The notes beneath the pieces are model-generated. The model saw only the letters and a program-made list of their open reading frames with translations, had not been told where the DNA came from and did not search any database. DNA of 64,000 bases from Streptomyces marianii (GTDB taxonomy: Bacteria; Actinomycetota; Actinomycetes; Streptomycetales; Streptomycetaceae). The position numbers and the translations under genes were made by a program. The DNA is taken from assembly GCF_005795905.1 (NCBI RefSeq), contig NZ_VAWE01000001.1, positions 3,320,501-3,384,500 on the forward strand, given 5' to 3'. Positions 20,300 to 29,425 of this stretch are shown one piece after another (positions within the stretch are counted from its first letter, which is position 1; each line of letters begins with the position of its first letter).

Positions 20300-20526
20300 T
20301 CAGCCGCGCCGCCCAGCGGTAGTGCGAACCGCCTTGGCGGCACCGGCCACCTCCGCCACCCAGCGGTCGGAGCCGGCCAGACCCGCCCCCACCAGGCCCC
20401 AGCCGAGCAGTCGTCCCGTCAGCCCCTGGAGCACCGCGGCACGATCGGCGAGCATCGCCTCGCGATCGGGCCAGGTGCGGATCTCCGCGGGGGCGGCGGT
20501 GGCGGAAGGGGCGTGCGTCGGGACAT
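20300..20526 (-). pseudogene. Small hypothetical protein, apparently frameshifted in a C-run
   Basis: The minus strand encodes AEIRTWPDREAMLADRAAVL and then LTGRLLGWGLVGAGLAGSDR up to a TGA at 20300. In that frame a TAG stop precedes it and the first start is ATG 20455 (51 aa). A better start, ATG 20526 (MSRRTPLPP), preceded by TAGCCT as a -10, lies in another frame. One extra base in the CCGCCGCCCCCG tract (about 20485-20500) would join them into a protein of about 75 aa. Either a true frameshift or a sequencing error. Function unknown. Confidence 0.6.
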
Positions 20527-20648
20527 GTGTACGAGGCTATCGCCCGCCCCGGCGGGCGCCTTCCGGCCCGACCCGGCGCACGCAGAGGGGAGTTGACGCC
20601 AGGCGGGCGCGGCCGTACCCCGCCCCGGGCGGCCGGCCCGACGAGGGA

Positions 20649-20933
20649 TCAGCCGCCGGTGAAGTCCGCTCCGGAGAAGTCGAGCGACTGGAAGCGCCAC
20701 CGGTGCACCGGCCGGCCGACCAGCTCGGCGTCCGGGTCCGGCAGTTCGGGCAGCTCGTCGTCCGGACCGTCCGTCTCCCACCAGGTCAGCACCAGCACCC
20801 GCTCGCCCGGCGCCCGGAAGGTCTCCCGGCGCAGCGGGGCCGTGCCGAGGGTCTGGGCGCGGGCCCACTCCAGCAGTTCCCCGCCCCGCCCGGAGGCCGC
20901 CCTGGCCTCCCACATCAGGGTGACGACGGTCAT
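20649..20933 (-). CDS. Conserved hypothetical protein downstream of tsaD
   Basis: 94 aa, no domain recognised. Starts [20 protein letters not shown] and has a [21 protein letters not shown] segment; it might be a small ferredoxin-like (ABM-type) fold. The ATG overlaps the tsaD stop by 4 bp, so it is translationally coupled to the t6A genes. Confidence 0.7.
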   Translation of the reverse strand: MTVVTLMWEARAASGRGGELLEWARAQTLGTAPLRRETFRAPGERVLVLTWWETDGPDDELPELPDPDAELVGRPVHRWRFQSLDFSGADFTGG

Positions 20934-22042
20934 GAGTACAGGTTGTCCTTGCTGATCTCGTGCACATGGTCGTGGTCGTGCACACGGCCGTGGTGGTGCT
21001 CACCCGGCACGTGCGGATCGGTCACCGGCAGCGACGAGTCGGCGGACAGCTCCCAGTCCGAGGCGGGCCGGTTCCTGGCGACCATCTCCGCCCCGAGCGC
21101 GGCGACCATGGCCCCGTTGTCCGTGCACAGCTTCGGCCGGGGCACCCGCAACCGGATCCCGGCGCGCTCGCAGCGTTCCTCGGCCATCGCGCGCAGCCGG
21201 GAGTTCGCGGCGACCCCGCCGCCGATCATCAGGTGGTCGACCCCCTCGTCCTTGCAGGCGCGCACGGCCTTCCGGGTCAGCACGTCGACCACAGCCTCCT
21301 GGAAGGAGGCGGCGACGTCCCGCACGGGAACGTCCTCGCCCGCATTGCGCTTGGCCTCGATCCAGCGGGCCACGGCCGTCTTCAGCCCGGAGAAGGAGAA
21401 GTCGTACGCGGGGTCGCGGGGACCGGTCAGCCCGCGCGGGAAGGCGATCGCCTCCGGGTCGCCCTCCTTCGCGAGCCGGTCGATGACCGGGCCGCCGGGG
21501 AAGCCGAGGTCCAGCACCCTGGCGATCTTGTCGAACGCCTCGCCCGCGGCGTCGTCGATCGTCGCCCCCATGGGCCGCACGTCGGCGGTGATGTCGGGCG
21601 CGAGCAGCAGCGAGGAGTGCCCGCCGGAGACCAGCAGGGCCATCGTCGGCTCGGGCAGCGGGCCGTGCTCCAGCTGGTCGACGCAGATGTGCGAGGCGAG
21701 GTGGTTCACGCCGTAGAGCGGCTTGCCCAGGGCGTACGCGTACGCCTTGGCGGCGGAGACGCCCACGAGCAGCGCGCCGGCGAGTCCCGGGCCGGCGGTG
21801 ACCGCGATGCCGTCGAGGTCACCGGCGGTGACCCCGGCCTCCTTCAGGGCTCGCTCGATCGTCGGGACCATCGCCTCCAGATGGGCGCGGGAGGCGACCT
21901 CGGGCACGACCCCGCCGAAGCGCGCGTGCTCGTCGACGCTGGAGGCGATGGCGTCGGCGAGGAGCGTCGTCCCGCGGACGATGCCGACGCCGGTCTCGTC
22001 GCAGGACGTCTCGATACCGAGTACGAGGGGTTCGTCAGCCAT
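20930..22042 (-). CDS. tsaD: tRNA N6-adenosine threonylcarbamoyltransferase TsaD
   Basis: 370 aa. Transfers the threonylcarbamoyl group to A37 of ANN-decoding tRNAs, with TsaB and TsaE. ASKHA-fold signature [15 protein letters not shown] at the start and metal-binding HLASHICVD at about residue 115. The last residues are a His-rich tail ([19 protein letters not shown]), unusual for TsaD and a possible extra metal-binding segment. Overlaps rimI by 8 bp. Confidence 0.95.
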   Translation of the reverse strand: MADEPLVLGIETSCDETGVGIVRGTTLLADAIASSVDEHARFGGVVPEVASRAHLEAMVPTIERALKEAGVTAGDLDGIAVTAGPGLAGALLVGVSAAKAYAYALGKPLYGVNHLASHICVDQLEHGPLPEPTMALLVSGGHSSLLLAPDITADVRPMGATIDDAAGEAFDKIARVLDLGFPGGPVIDRLAKEGDPEAIAFPRGLTGPRDPAYDFSFSGLKTAVARWIEAKRNAGEDVPVRDVAASFQEAVVDVLTRKAVRACKDEGVDHLMIGGGVAANSRLRAMAEERCERAGIRLRVPRPKLCTDNGAMVAALGAEMVARNRPASDWELSADSSLPVTDPHVPGEHHHGRVHDHDHVHEISKDNLYS

Positions 22043-22532
22043 GGTTTCCGGTTCCTTGTGCGTCGTGTACGTGCAGCCGCATCACGAGGGCGTCGATGTT
22101 GCCGGGCTGGTAGTAGCCGCGGCGGAAGCCGATCGGCTCGAAGCCGAAGCGCTCGTACAGCTTCTGGGCCCGGGTGTTGTCCACCCGTACTTCGAGCAGG
22201 ACCTCGTCGCACTCGAAGGCGGTCGCGTGCTGCAGCAGGTCGGTGAGGAGCCGGGCGCCGAGGCCCGTGCCCCACTGGTCGCGGGCGACGGCGATGGTCT
22301 GGACGTCACCGAGTCCGCCGGCAGCCGCGAGGCCCGCGTAGCCGACGATCCGCCCCTCCGCCGGGTCCTGGGCGACCACGTAGTGGCGCGTCGCCTGCGG
22401 GCCGCGCGCGTGCGCCAGCTCGGACCAGAACATCCCCGGGGACCAGGCGTCCTCCGGGAACAGCTCGTACTCGAGGTCCAGCACCGGCGCGATGTCCCAC
22501 CAGCGCATCCCGCGCAGGACAGGGACGCTCAC
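22035..22532 (-). CDS. rimI: Ribosomal-protein-alanine N-acetyltransferase RimI
   Basis: 165 aa GNAT acetyltransferase, expected to acetylate the N-terminal alanine of ribosomal protein S18. Acetyl-CoA loop [11 protein letters not shown], then ARQK-like [20 protein letters not shown] 22532 overlaps the tsaB stop by 4 bp, and its end overlaps tsaD by 8 bp, giving a tight tsaB-rimI-tsaD unit. Confidence 0.92.
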   Translation of the reverse strand: MSVPVLRGMRWWDIAPVLDLEYELFPEDAWSPGMFWSELAHARGPQATRHYVVAQDPAEGRIVGYAGLAAAGGLGDVQTIAVARDQWGTGLGARLLTDLLQHATAFECDEVLLEVRVDNTRAQKLYERFGFEPIGFRRGYYQPGNIDALVMRLHVHDAQGTGNHG

Positions 22533-23182
22533 TGCGGCGTGACCACCTTGTAGTTCTTGGGCACCTGGGCGTCCGGCCGGCGCAGGTACAGCGGGCGCGG
22601 CGGCAGCAGTTCCTCGCCCGCGGCCAGCTTCCCGGCGGCCAGCGCGGCGAGGGCGGCCGCCGACTGGTACTCGGGGCCCCGGGCGTGCGGGAAGACCTCC
22701 GGGTACAACAGGGCGCCGGCGCCGACCGCGGGGAGCCCCGCGACCTCCTCGGCGATCTCGGCGGGCCGGTCGACCCCGGGCTCGCCGACCCTCGTGCGGA
22801 AGCCGTCGTACCGCGCCCAGTAGACCTCCTTGCGCCGCGCGTCCGTGGCGACCACGAACGGCTCCTCCAGCCCGGAGGCGTACGCCAGCCCGTCCAGCGT
22901 GCACAGTCCGTGGACCGGCACCCCGAGTGCCGAGCCGAAGGTGGCGGCGGTGACCAGGCCCACGCGCAGTCCGGTGTACGGGCCGGGCCCGACGCCGACG
23001 ACGAGACCGGTGACCGCTTCGAGTTTCAGCCCGGCGGAGGCGAGGACCCGGTCGACGGAGGGCAGCAGCAGCTCCCCGTGCCGGCGGGCGTCGACCTGGG
23101 TGGACTCGGCGACGACGGAGTCGCCGTCGTGGAGGGCGACGGTGACGGCGGGCGTGGCGGTATCAAGGGCGAGCAAGAGCAC
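22529..23182 (-). CDS. tsaB: t6A biosynthesis protein TsaB
   Basis: 217 aa, ASKHA fold without the TsaD metal site. Starts MLLLALDTATPAVTVALHDG; VGVGPGPYTGLRVGL is the family motif. It forms the TsaB-TsaD heterodimer needed for threonylcarbamoyl transfer. First gene of the tsaB-rimI-tsaD overlap set; tsaE lies separately about 1.1 kb upstream. Confidence 0.94.
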   Translation of the reverse strand: MLLLALDTATPAVTVALHDGDSVVAESTQVDARRHGELLLPSVDRVLASAGLKLEAVTGLVVGVGPGPYTGLRVGLVTAATFGSALGVPVHGLCTLDGLAYASGLEEPFVVATDARRKEVYWARYDGFRTRVGEPGVDRPAEIAEEVAGLPAVGAGALLYPEVFPHARGPEYQSAAALAALAAGKLAAGEELLPPRPLYLRRPDAQVPKNYKVVTPQ

Positions 23183-23284
23183 GCAAACAGCCTACGGCCA
23201 CCGCGGGGGAGGCACGGCGTCCCGTCCCGCCGCTCCCCTGCTGCTACCGTCACTCAGGCAGGTGTGCGAGCGAGGGGAGCAGGC

Positions 23285-23836
23285 GTGGCAAGGAGCAGCT
23301 CGGGAACGGTGGCCGGGCTCACCGCCGCGGCCCTCGCCGTCGTCGCGTTCCTCGCCTACCAGGCTTCCGCGAACGTGCCGGCGGACCTGGGGAAGCCCGC
23401 CGCGGCCGCCCCCAGCGCCCGTCCCTCGGCGGCCGCCGAGGGCCCGCGGAAGGACCCGCTGGCCGTCCCCACGGGGTCCGGCAAGGGCGTGCGCGTCGTC
23501 TACTCGCTCGCCGAGCGCAGGGTCTGGCTGGTCGGCGCGGGGCAGCTCACCCAGACGTTCCCGGTCGCACCCAGCACGGTCAGCCCGCGGCCCGGCACAT
23601 ACGAGGTGACGTCGCGCAGCGGCCGGATCGAGGGTTCGGACGGCGTGGAGATCGAGCACGTCGTGCGGTTCGCCAAGGTCGACGACGTGTCGATCGGCTT
23701 CAGTGCCGCCGTGGACGGGTCGATGGCGAGCCCGGACCCGCGGAGGAAGACCGGCGGCGTACGCATGAAGCGGGCCGACGGCGACGCCATGTGGACGTTC
23801 GCGACGATCGGGTCGAAGATCGTCGTCGTGCCGTAG
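23285..23836 (+). CDS. L,D-transpeptidase-like (YkuD) protein without catalytic residues
   Basis: 183 aa. GTG 23285 follows GAGGGGAG. Residues about 8-26 form a signal anchor (TVAGLTAAALAVVAFLAY), then an Ala/Pro-rich linker, then a YkuD-like domain: VYSLAERRVWLV and PSTVSPRPGTYEV. The C-terminal segment aligns with the SHGCIRM active-site motif, but reads KTGGVRM: the Cys is Gly158 and the partner His is absent. Probably a non-enzymatic cell-wall-binding relative. Divergent from tsaB. Confidence 0.7.
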   Translation: MARSSSGTVAGLTAAALAVVAFLAYQASANVPADLGKPAAAAPSARPSAAAEGPRKDPLAVPTGSGKGVRVVYSLAERRVWLVGAGQLTQTFPVAPSTVSPRPGTYEVTSRSGRIEGSDGVEIEHVVRFAKVDDVSIGFSAAVDGSMASPDPRRKTGGVRMKRADGDAMWTFATIGSKIVVVP

Positions 23837-23909
23837 CGGAGCAGGGGGACCCGCGCGCCGCGGCTTCCGGAAGGCCGCTCACGGCGCCCCGGAGTTTCGC
23901 TCGAACGGA

Positions 23910-24107
23910 CTACGCCGCGTCGCGGTGGGGTTCCCGCTCCACGGGGGAGTCCCCGGCCGGTACGGACTCGCCGCGGTCGCGAGGCGGTGTGGAGACCGCG
24001 CTGGCCGCAGCGCACGACGCCAGCAGATCACGCATGGAGAACGCCGCCGGCGACGGCCGGGACGACGGCTTCGGCCGCGACTGCGTTCCGTGTTCGGACG
24101 GCGGCAT
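23910..24107 (-). CDS. Small hypothetical protein (65 aa) behind a palindromic operator
   Basis: ATG 24107 has a strong GGAGG site 5 nt upstream. Sequence is polar with one conserved-looking block, FSMRDLLASCAAASAVSTPP, containing a single Cys. No domain is recognised. A perfect 7-bp-arm inverted repeat (24139-24156) lies 32 bases upstream, suggesting tight regulation. The ribosome site and the palindrome argue that it is real. Confidence 0.6.
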   Translation of the reverse strand: MPPSEHGTQSRPKPSSRPSPAAFSMRDLLASCAAASAVSTPPRDRGESVPAGDSPVEREPHRDAA

Positions 24108-24138
24108 GGATGCCTCCTGGTGCTCCGGGGGCAGGCGC

Positions 24139-24156
24139 GGTTAGGCAGACCTAACC
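24139..24156. promoter_or_regulatory. Palindrome GGTTAGG-N4-CCTAACC
   Basis: Perfect 7-bp arms around CAGA. It resembles DmdR1/IdeR iron boxes (TTAGG and CCTAA halves), but the half-sites are 4 nt apart here, whereas TTAGG and CCTAA are 9 nt apart in the 19-bp consensus. A metal-regulator site is possible, not proven. Confidence 0.55.
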
Positions 24157-24287
24157 ACGTACTGTCCTCAATGTGACCATGTCCGGAGCGGCGGACGCAA
24201 CACCTTGCCGACGTCTTGTCGGAACGTACACACGGCCGGGCGAGGAGTCCCGGCCGGACGCCGGACGTCCGGACCCGGCGGGGGCGC

Positions 24288-24812
24288 TCAGGCGCTGAGC
24301 CCGGTCAGTCCGGCGTCCGCCCAGCGCGGACCGACACCGGTGAGCGTGACCTGGCGGCGGTCGTCGTCCGTGCTGCCCACGACGCGGTGGACGACCACGT
24401 GCAGGCGGTCCTCCGACAGGTCCTCGACCTTGCCGTCGCCCCACTCCACGACGACGACCGACTCCGGCAGCGACACGTCGAGGTCGAGGTCCTCCATCTC
24501 GTCCAGCCCGCCGCCCAGCCGGTAGGCGTCCACGTGCACCAGCGCGGGTCCGCCGACCAGGGACGGGTGTACCCGGGCGATCACGAAGGTCGGGGAAGTG
24601 ACGGCGCCGCGCACGCCCAGGCCCTCGCCGAGCCCCCGTGTCAGGGTCGTCTTGCCGGCGCCGAGCTCGCCGGTGAGCATCACGAGGTCACCGGGCCGCA
24701 GCAGCTTGGCGAGCCGGCGGCCCAGCTCCTGCGTCTGCTCCGGCGAGATGAGGGTCAGACGGACGGCGGACGGGTGAGCGGTCTCAGCCGCCGGGCTGTG
24801 CGGTGCTTCCAT
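24288..24812 (-). CDS. tsaE: tRNA t6A biosynthesis ATPase TsaE
   Basis: 174 aa ATPase that resets the TsaBD complex. Walker A GELGAGKTT at about 48-56, then TSPTFVIARVHPS, then VDAYRLGG and VVVEWGDGKVED (Walker B region). ATG 24812 is preferred; TTG 24821 is also in frame. The start lies inside the last codons of the upstream hydrolase gene, a 29-bp overlap. Confidence 0.93.
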   Translation of the reverse strand: MEAPHSPAAETAHPSAVRLTLISPEQTQELGRRLAKLLRPGDLVMLTGELGAGKTTLTRGLGEGLGVRGAVTSPTFVIARVHPSLVGGPALVHVDAYRLGGGLDEMEDLDLDVSLPESVVVVEWGDGKVEDLSEDRLHVVVHRVVGSTDDDRRQVTLTGVGPRWADAGLTGLSA

Positions 24813-26013
24813 ACGTGCCAACGTTAGCCGCTGCCGGGACCGCCCCGACCCGCACCAGCAGGTCCGCCAGCCGGTCGGTGACCACCTCGTGGTGCTCCAG
24901 CATCACCAGGTGCCCCGCGTCCGGGACGATGACCAGTTCCCCGTCCGGCAGCAGGTCCGCGATCGCCTCGCTGTGCGAGCTGGGAGTGACCAGGTCTCGG
25001 TCCCCGGCCAGCACCAGCACCGGGACCTCCTGGAAGACGTCCAGCGCCGCCGCCTTGTCGTGCTCCGCGAAGGCCGGGTAGAACTCGGCGACGACGTCGA
25101 TCGGCGTTCCCTCGATCATCCGCTCGGCGAACCTGGCCACCGCCGGGTCCACGTCCCTGGAGCTGAACGAGTAGCGCTTGATCAGACCGGCGAAGAGGTC
25201 GGCCGTCGCCCTCCGGCCCCGCTCCACCAGCTCCGCCTGCGAGCCGAGCGCCCTCAGGACCCCCGGCAGCACCCGGCGCACCACGTTCACACCCGCCACC
25301 GGGAGGCCGTAGTTCACCTCGCCGAGCCGACCGGCCGAGGTACCGACGAACGCGGCGCCCACGACCCTCTCCCGGATCAGCTCCGGGTGCGCGGCGGCCA
25401 GCGCCATCAGCGTCATACCGCCCATCGAATGGCCCACCAGCACCAGCGGCCCCTCCGGGGCGGCCTCGTCGACCACCGCCTTCAGATCACGGCCCAACTG
25501 GTCGATGGAGACCGGCACCCCGTCCGGGCCGGTCTGGGCGGCGCCCCGCCCCGACCGGCCGTGGCTGCGCTGGTCCCAGTGGACGGTACGGACCAGCCCG
25601 CGCAGCGCGGCCCGCTGGAAGTGCCAGGAGTCCTGGTTGAGGCAGTAGCCGTGGCAGAACACGACGGTCACCGGCGCGGGGGCCTTGCGGCCGAACAACC
25701 TGCGCCTGCGCGGCGCGGTGCCGCCCGCCTCCGGGTCCACCTCGTCCGTCTCGAAGTACAGGGCCGTGCCGTCGTCGGCGACGGCCCTGCCCGGAGTGCC
25801 GCGAAGCGCCCCGTACGGCCCCGAGGCGTCCAGGGCGAGCCTGGCCTTCCGGCGCATGCCACGGCCGACGGTCATCCGCTCCATCGCGACGCCCGCCGCC
25901 GCACCGGCGGCGATCACCCCTATGGCGGCGCCGGCGACACCCGCCCGGCGCCAGTTCCCCGTGGCGGCGTCGGTCACCGCCGCCGCCACGTCCCCCGCGC
26001 TGTTCTCGCTCAC
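24784..26013 (-). CDS. Alpha/beta hydrolase with N-terminal membrane segment
   Basis: 409 aa. A hydrophobic Ala/Gly segment at about 22-44 probably anchors it in the membrane. The hydrolase domain has oxyanion motif CHGYCLNQDSW, nucleophile Ser196 in GHSMGG, the acid in LAGDRDLVTP and the His in PDAGHLVMLEHH. Esterase or lipase-like; substrate unknown. It sits between alr and tsaE in the same direction and overlaps tsaE, so is probably cotranscribed with both. Confidence 0.87.
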   Translation of the reverse strand: MSENSAGDVAAAVTDAATGNWRRAGVAGAAIGVIAAGAAAGVAMERMTVGRGMRRKARLALDASGPYGALRGTPGRAVADDGTALYFETDEVDPEAGGTAPRRRRLFGRKAPAPVTVVFCHGYCLNQDSWHFQRAALRGLVRTVHWDQRSHGRSGRGAAQTGPDGVPVSIDQLGRDLKAVVDEAAPEGPLVLVGHSMGGMTLMALAAAHPELIRERVVGAAFVGTSAGRLGEVNYGLPVAGVNVVRRVLPGVLRALGSQAELVERGRRATADLFAGLIKRYSFSSRDVDPAVARFAERMIEGTPIDVVAEFYPAFAEHDKAAALDVFQEVPVLVLAGDRDLVTPSSHSEAIADLLPDGELVIVPDAGHLVMLEHHEVVTDRLADLLVRVGAVPAAANVGTYGSTAQPGG

Positions 26014-26052
26014 CGTGCCGCTCCTACTGGTCGTCGTCTCCTGGTCGTCCGG

Positions 26053-27222
26053 TCAGTCGCCGGATGCCGTGCCGTCGCCCTCGTGGAGATGGACACGCGG
26101 GACGCGCGCCCCGATCCGGGTCACGATCTCGTAGGCGATCGTGTCCGCCGCGTCCGCCCAGTCCTGGGCGGTCGGCTCGCCCCGGTCGCCCGGGCCGAAC
26201 AGCACCGCCTCGGCGCCCTCCTCGACCGACTTCCCCTCGGGACCGAGGTCGACGACGAACTGGTCCATCGCCACCCGGCCGGCCACCCGCCGCCACTCGC
26301 CGCCGACCAGCACAGGTCCGCGACCGGAGGCGTGCCTCGGAATGCCGTCCGCGTACCCCACCGGCACCAGGCCGAGGGTGGTCTCGCCACCGGTGACGTA
26401 GTGGTGCCCGTAACCGACGCCGTGTCCGGCGGGGACGCGCTTCACCAGCGCCACCGACGCCCTGAGCGTCATCACCGGGCGCAGCCCGAAGTCGGCGGGC
26501 GTGCCCAGCTCCGGGCTCGGCGAGATCCCGTACACCGCGACGCCCGTGCGCACCAGGTCGAAGTGGCTCTCCGGAAGGGTCAGCGTGGCCGCGGAGTTGG
26601 CGATGTGCCGCACCTCCGGCTCGATGCCCTCCTTCTCCGCGTACGCCACCAGGTCCTTGAAGACGGACAGCTGGGCGGCGACGGAAGGGTGACCGGGCTC
26701 GTCGGCGCAGGCGAAGTGCGACCAGAGGCCGGTGACCCTGACGGTGCCCGCCTCCTCGGCGGCCCGGGCCGCCGCGACCAGTTCCGCCCAGTCGGCCGGC
26801 GGGCAGCCGTTGCGCCCGAGGCCCGTGTCCGCCTTGAGCTGGATCCTCGCGCGGCGGCCGGCCCCGGCGGCGGCCCTCGTCACCTCGCGCAGCGCCCACA
26901 TGCCGCTGACCGCCACGTCCAGGTCCGCCTCGACCGCCTCGCGCCAGGGGCCTCCGGGCGTCCACAGCCAGCACATCATTCGGCCGCCGATCCCGGCGGC
27001 CCGCAGTCCGAGCGCCTCCTCCGGCGTCGCGGTGCCCAGCCAGTCGGCACCCGCGGCCAGGGCGGCTCGCGCGCAGGGCACCATCCCGTGCCCGTACGCG
27101 TCCGACTTGACCACGGCCATGAGGGCGGCGCGGGGCGCCCGCGCGCGCAGTGCGCGGACGTTGGCGCGCAGCGCGGCGAGGTCGATCTCGGCACGGGCAC
27201 GGAAAGGTGCGTTCTGAGTCAT
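26053..27222 (-). CDS. alr: Alanine racemase
   Basis: 389 aa PLP enzyme making D-alanine for peptidoglycan. Lys39 in MAVVKSDAYGHG binds PLP. The C-terminal catalytic Tyr is in the VGYGHHYVTGG region, near residue 270. ATG 27222 (MTQNAPFRAR) is chosen as the start by family length; the frame is open to 27273. Confidence 0.95.
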   Translation of the reverse strand: MTQNAPFRARAEIDLAALRANVRALRARAPRAALMAVVKSDAYGHGMVPCARAALAAGADWLGTATPEEALGLRAAGIGGRMMCWLWTPGGPWREAVEADLDVAVSGMWALREVTRAAAGAGRRARIQLKADTGLGRNGCPPADWAELVAAARAAEEAGTVRVTGLWSHFACADEPGHPSVAAQLSVFKDLVAYAEKEGIEPEVRHIANSAATLTLPESHFDLVRTGVAVYGISPSPELGTPADFGLRPVMTLRASVALVKRVPAGHGVGYGHHYVTGGETTLGLVPVGYADGIPRHASGRGPVLVGGEWRRVAGRVAMDQFVVDLGPEGKSVEEGAEAVLFGPGDRGEPTAQDWADAADTIAYEIVTRIGARVPRVHLHEGDGTASGD

Positions 27223-27313
27223 CGCGCTCAGTCTCTCAGAGGCCCGCCGCTCGGTTCGTACGGCAACGGCCAACAGTGGCCCTGCTCACCCGCGCGCTGT
27301 GGCCCGCGGCACG

Positions 27314-28747
27314 TCAGGGTGTCCGCGTGTCGCGCCAGGCCCGGGGAATCGCCCCCGCCACGTCCTGTGCGGTGACCGGGGCGCCCCGCGAGGCGAGCCG
27401 CGCCGCCAGGCCGTGCAGGTACGCGGCGGCCGATGCGGCGTCGAGCGGTTCGAGGCCGGCCGCGAGAAGCGAGCCGGCGAGCCCCGACAGCACGTCGCCG
27501 CTGCCGGCCGTGGCGAGCCAGGAGGTACCCGTCGGGTTCACCCTGACCGGACGACGGCCGTCCGCGTCGGCCACGAGCGTCGTGGAGCCCTTCAGCAGCA
27601 CCGTGGCACCGTACTTGGCGGCCAGCGCCCGTACGGAGCCGAGCCGCGCGGCCTCCACCTCCCCGCGCTCCACCCCGAGCAGCACGGCCGCCTCGCCCGC
27701 GTGCGGAGTGAGCAGCGTCGGGGCGCTGCGGGCCCGCAGCGTGTCCGGGTCGAGGCCCCGGAGACCGTCGGCGTCGACCAGGACCGGGACGTCGGACTCC
27801 AGCACCTCCGCCACCCCCGGACCGTCGCCCAGGCCCGGTCCGACGACCCAGGACTGCACCCGGCCCGCCCGGGACGGCGGCCAGCCGTGCACCAGCACCT
27901 CCGGGAACCGGGCGATCACCGCGTCCGCCCCGGGCCCCACGTACCGAACGGCCCCGGCGCCGCCGTGCACCGCGCCCGCCACGGCGAGCACCGCGGCGCC
28001 CGGGTAGCGGGCCGATCCGGCCACGACGCCGACGACCCCGCGACGGTACTTGTCGCTCTCGGCGGCGGGCACCGGCAGCAGGCGTGCCACGTCCGCGTGT
28101 TGCAGCGCCTCCAGGTCCGGTACGGACGGCAGCCGGGGACCGAGACCGATGTCGACGAGCCGCACGGCACCCACGTACTCGTGCGCCGGGTCGACGAGCA
28201 GGCCCGGTTTGTAGGTGCCGAAGGTGACGGTGGCGTCGGCGCGCAGGGCCTCGCCCTTCACCTCGCCGGTGTCCGCCTCTACGCCGCTCGGCAGATCGAC
28301 GGCGACGACCGTCGCGCCGGAGCCCCGCGCGGCCCGCGCGAGCGGGACCGCGTCCGGGCGCAGACCGCCCTGGCCGCCGATGCCGGTGATGCCGTCGAGG
28401 ACGACGTCGGCGACGGCGAGCACTCCGAAAGGGTCCTCGGCGACCCGGCCCCCGGCGGCCCGCAGCGCCTCGAGCCCGCCGCGGTGGACGCGGTCCGGGG
28501 CGAGCAGCACCGCGCTCACGCCGGCGCCGCGGCGGGCCAGCCGGGCGCCCGCGTACAGGGCGTCGCCGCCGTTGTCGCCGCTGCCGACGAGCAGGACGAC
28601 CCGGGCGCTGGAGACGCGGGGCAGCAGTCCGGTGACCGCCGCGGCGACCCCCGCGGCGGCCCGCTGCATGAGGGCACCCTCCGGCAGCTCGGCCATCAGT
28701 TCGGCCTCGGCGGCCCTTACGGTGTCGACGCTGTAGGCATGACGCAT
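27314..28747 (-). CDS. nnr: Bifunctional NAD(P)H-hydrate epimerase / ADP-dependent dehydratase
   Basis: 477 aa, two domains. The N-terminal YjeF epimerase (MRHAYSVDTVRAAEAELM, then VGSGDNGGDALYAGARLA) and the C-terminal ribokinase-like dehydratase (LTPHAGEAAVLLG, then GSTTLVAD, then TAGSGDVLSGLAGSLLAAG). Repairs damaged NADHX and NADPHX. ATG 28747 fits the family; ATG 28759 is also possible. Upstream of alr in the same direction. Confidence 0.93.
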   Translation of the reverse strand: MRHAYSVDTVRAAEAELMAELPEGALMQRAAAGVAAAVTGLLPRVSSARVVLLVGSGDNGGDALYAGARLARRGAGVSAVLLAPDRVHRGGLEALRAAGGRVAEDPFGVLAVADVVLDGITGIGGQGGLRPDAVPLARAARGSGATVVAVDLPSGVEADTGEVKGEALRADATVTFGTYKPGLLVDPAHEYVGAVRLVDIGLGPRLPSVPDLEALQHADVARLLPVPAAESDKYRRGVVGVVAGSARYPGAAVLAVAGAVHGGAGAVRYVGPGADAVIARFPEVLVHGWPPSRAGRVQSWVVGPGLGDGPGVAEVLESDVPVLVDADGLRGLDPDTLRARSAPTLLTPHAGEAAVLLGVERGEVEAARLGSVRALAAKYGATVLLKGSTTLVADADGRRPVRVNPTGTSWLATAGSGDVLSGLAGSLLAAGLEPLDAASAAAYLHGLAARLASRGAPVTAQDVAGAIPRAWRDTRTP

Positions 28748-29056
28748 GCTCAGAAGCATGCCGTGCGCGCGTGCGCGGCGCTTGCGGTGGCGTGACGTTG
28801 GCTCGCTCTCGACGGCGCCACCCGCTGCGGCCGGTCCCGGTCGGACCCGGTCGGACCCGGCCGCCGCGCAGGTCGTGGCGCGGCAGGCGCTGGGGAGACG
28901 CGAGGAGGGCGGATCCCACCCCCTGGGCGGGACGCCGAAAAGCACTCGGTTCCACCGGCGGAGCGCCGTCGGCGCCCGCCGACCAGCCGTTCCGGGCCGG
29001 GAGCGACCCCAGGCGGTCCGACCGGCAGGGGCCCGCCGCCCGGGACGCGCCGCGCC
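28748..29056. other. Non-coding gap between acpS and nnr
   Basis: 309 bp with no credible gene on either strand. It contains a short tandem GTCGGACCCG duplication near 28838-28857. The nnr promoter should be here, but I see no clear -10/-35. Confidence 0.5.
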
Positions 29057-29425
29057 CTACCCCTCCGCGACCACCATCGCCGACGCCACCCCCGCGTCAT
29101 GGCTCAGCGAGATGTGCCACGACCGCACCCCCCGCTCCCGCGCCGCCGACGCCACCGTGCCGGTGACCCGGAGGCGCGGCCTGCCGGAGTCCTCCACGTA
29201 GACCTCGCAGTCCGTCCAGAGCAGCCCTGCCGGTGCACCCAGCGACTTGGCGACCGCCTCCTTCGCGGCGAAGCGCGCCGCGAGGGAGGCGATTCCGCGC
29301 CGTTCCCCGCTCGGGAGGAACAGCTCGCTCCGCAGGAAGAGCCGGTCGGCCATCGCAGGTGTCCGGCGCAGCGCCTCCTCGAAGCGGTCGATCTCGGCGA
29401 CGTCGATCCCCACCCCAATGATCAT
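29057..29425 (-). CDS. acpS: Holo-[acyl-carrier-protein] synthase
   Basis: 122 aa. Transfers 4'-phosphopantetheine from CoA to acyl carrier proteins. [17 protein letters not shown] carries the metal-binding Asp, and [13 protein letters not shown] the catalytic Glu/Lys pair; [17 protein letters not shown] closes it. ATG 29425 overlaps the glmS stop by 4 bp. Confidence 0.95.
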   Translation of the reverse strand: MIIGVGIDVAEIDRFEEALRRTPAMADRLFLRSELFLPSGERRGIASLAARFAAKEAVAKSLGAPAGLLWTDCEVYVEDSGRPRLRVTGTVASAARERGVRSWHISLSHDAGVASAMVVAEG

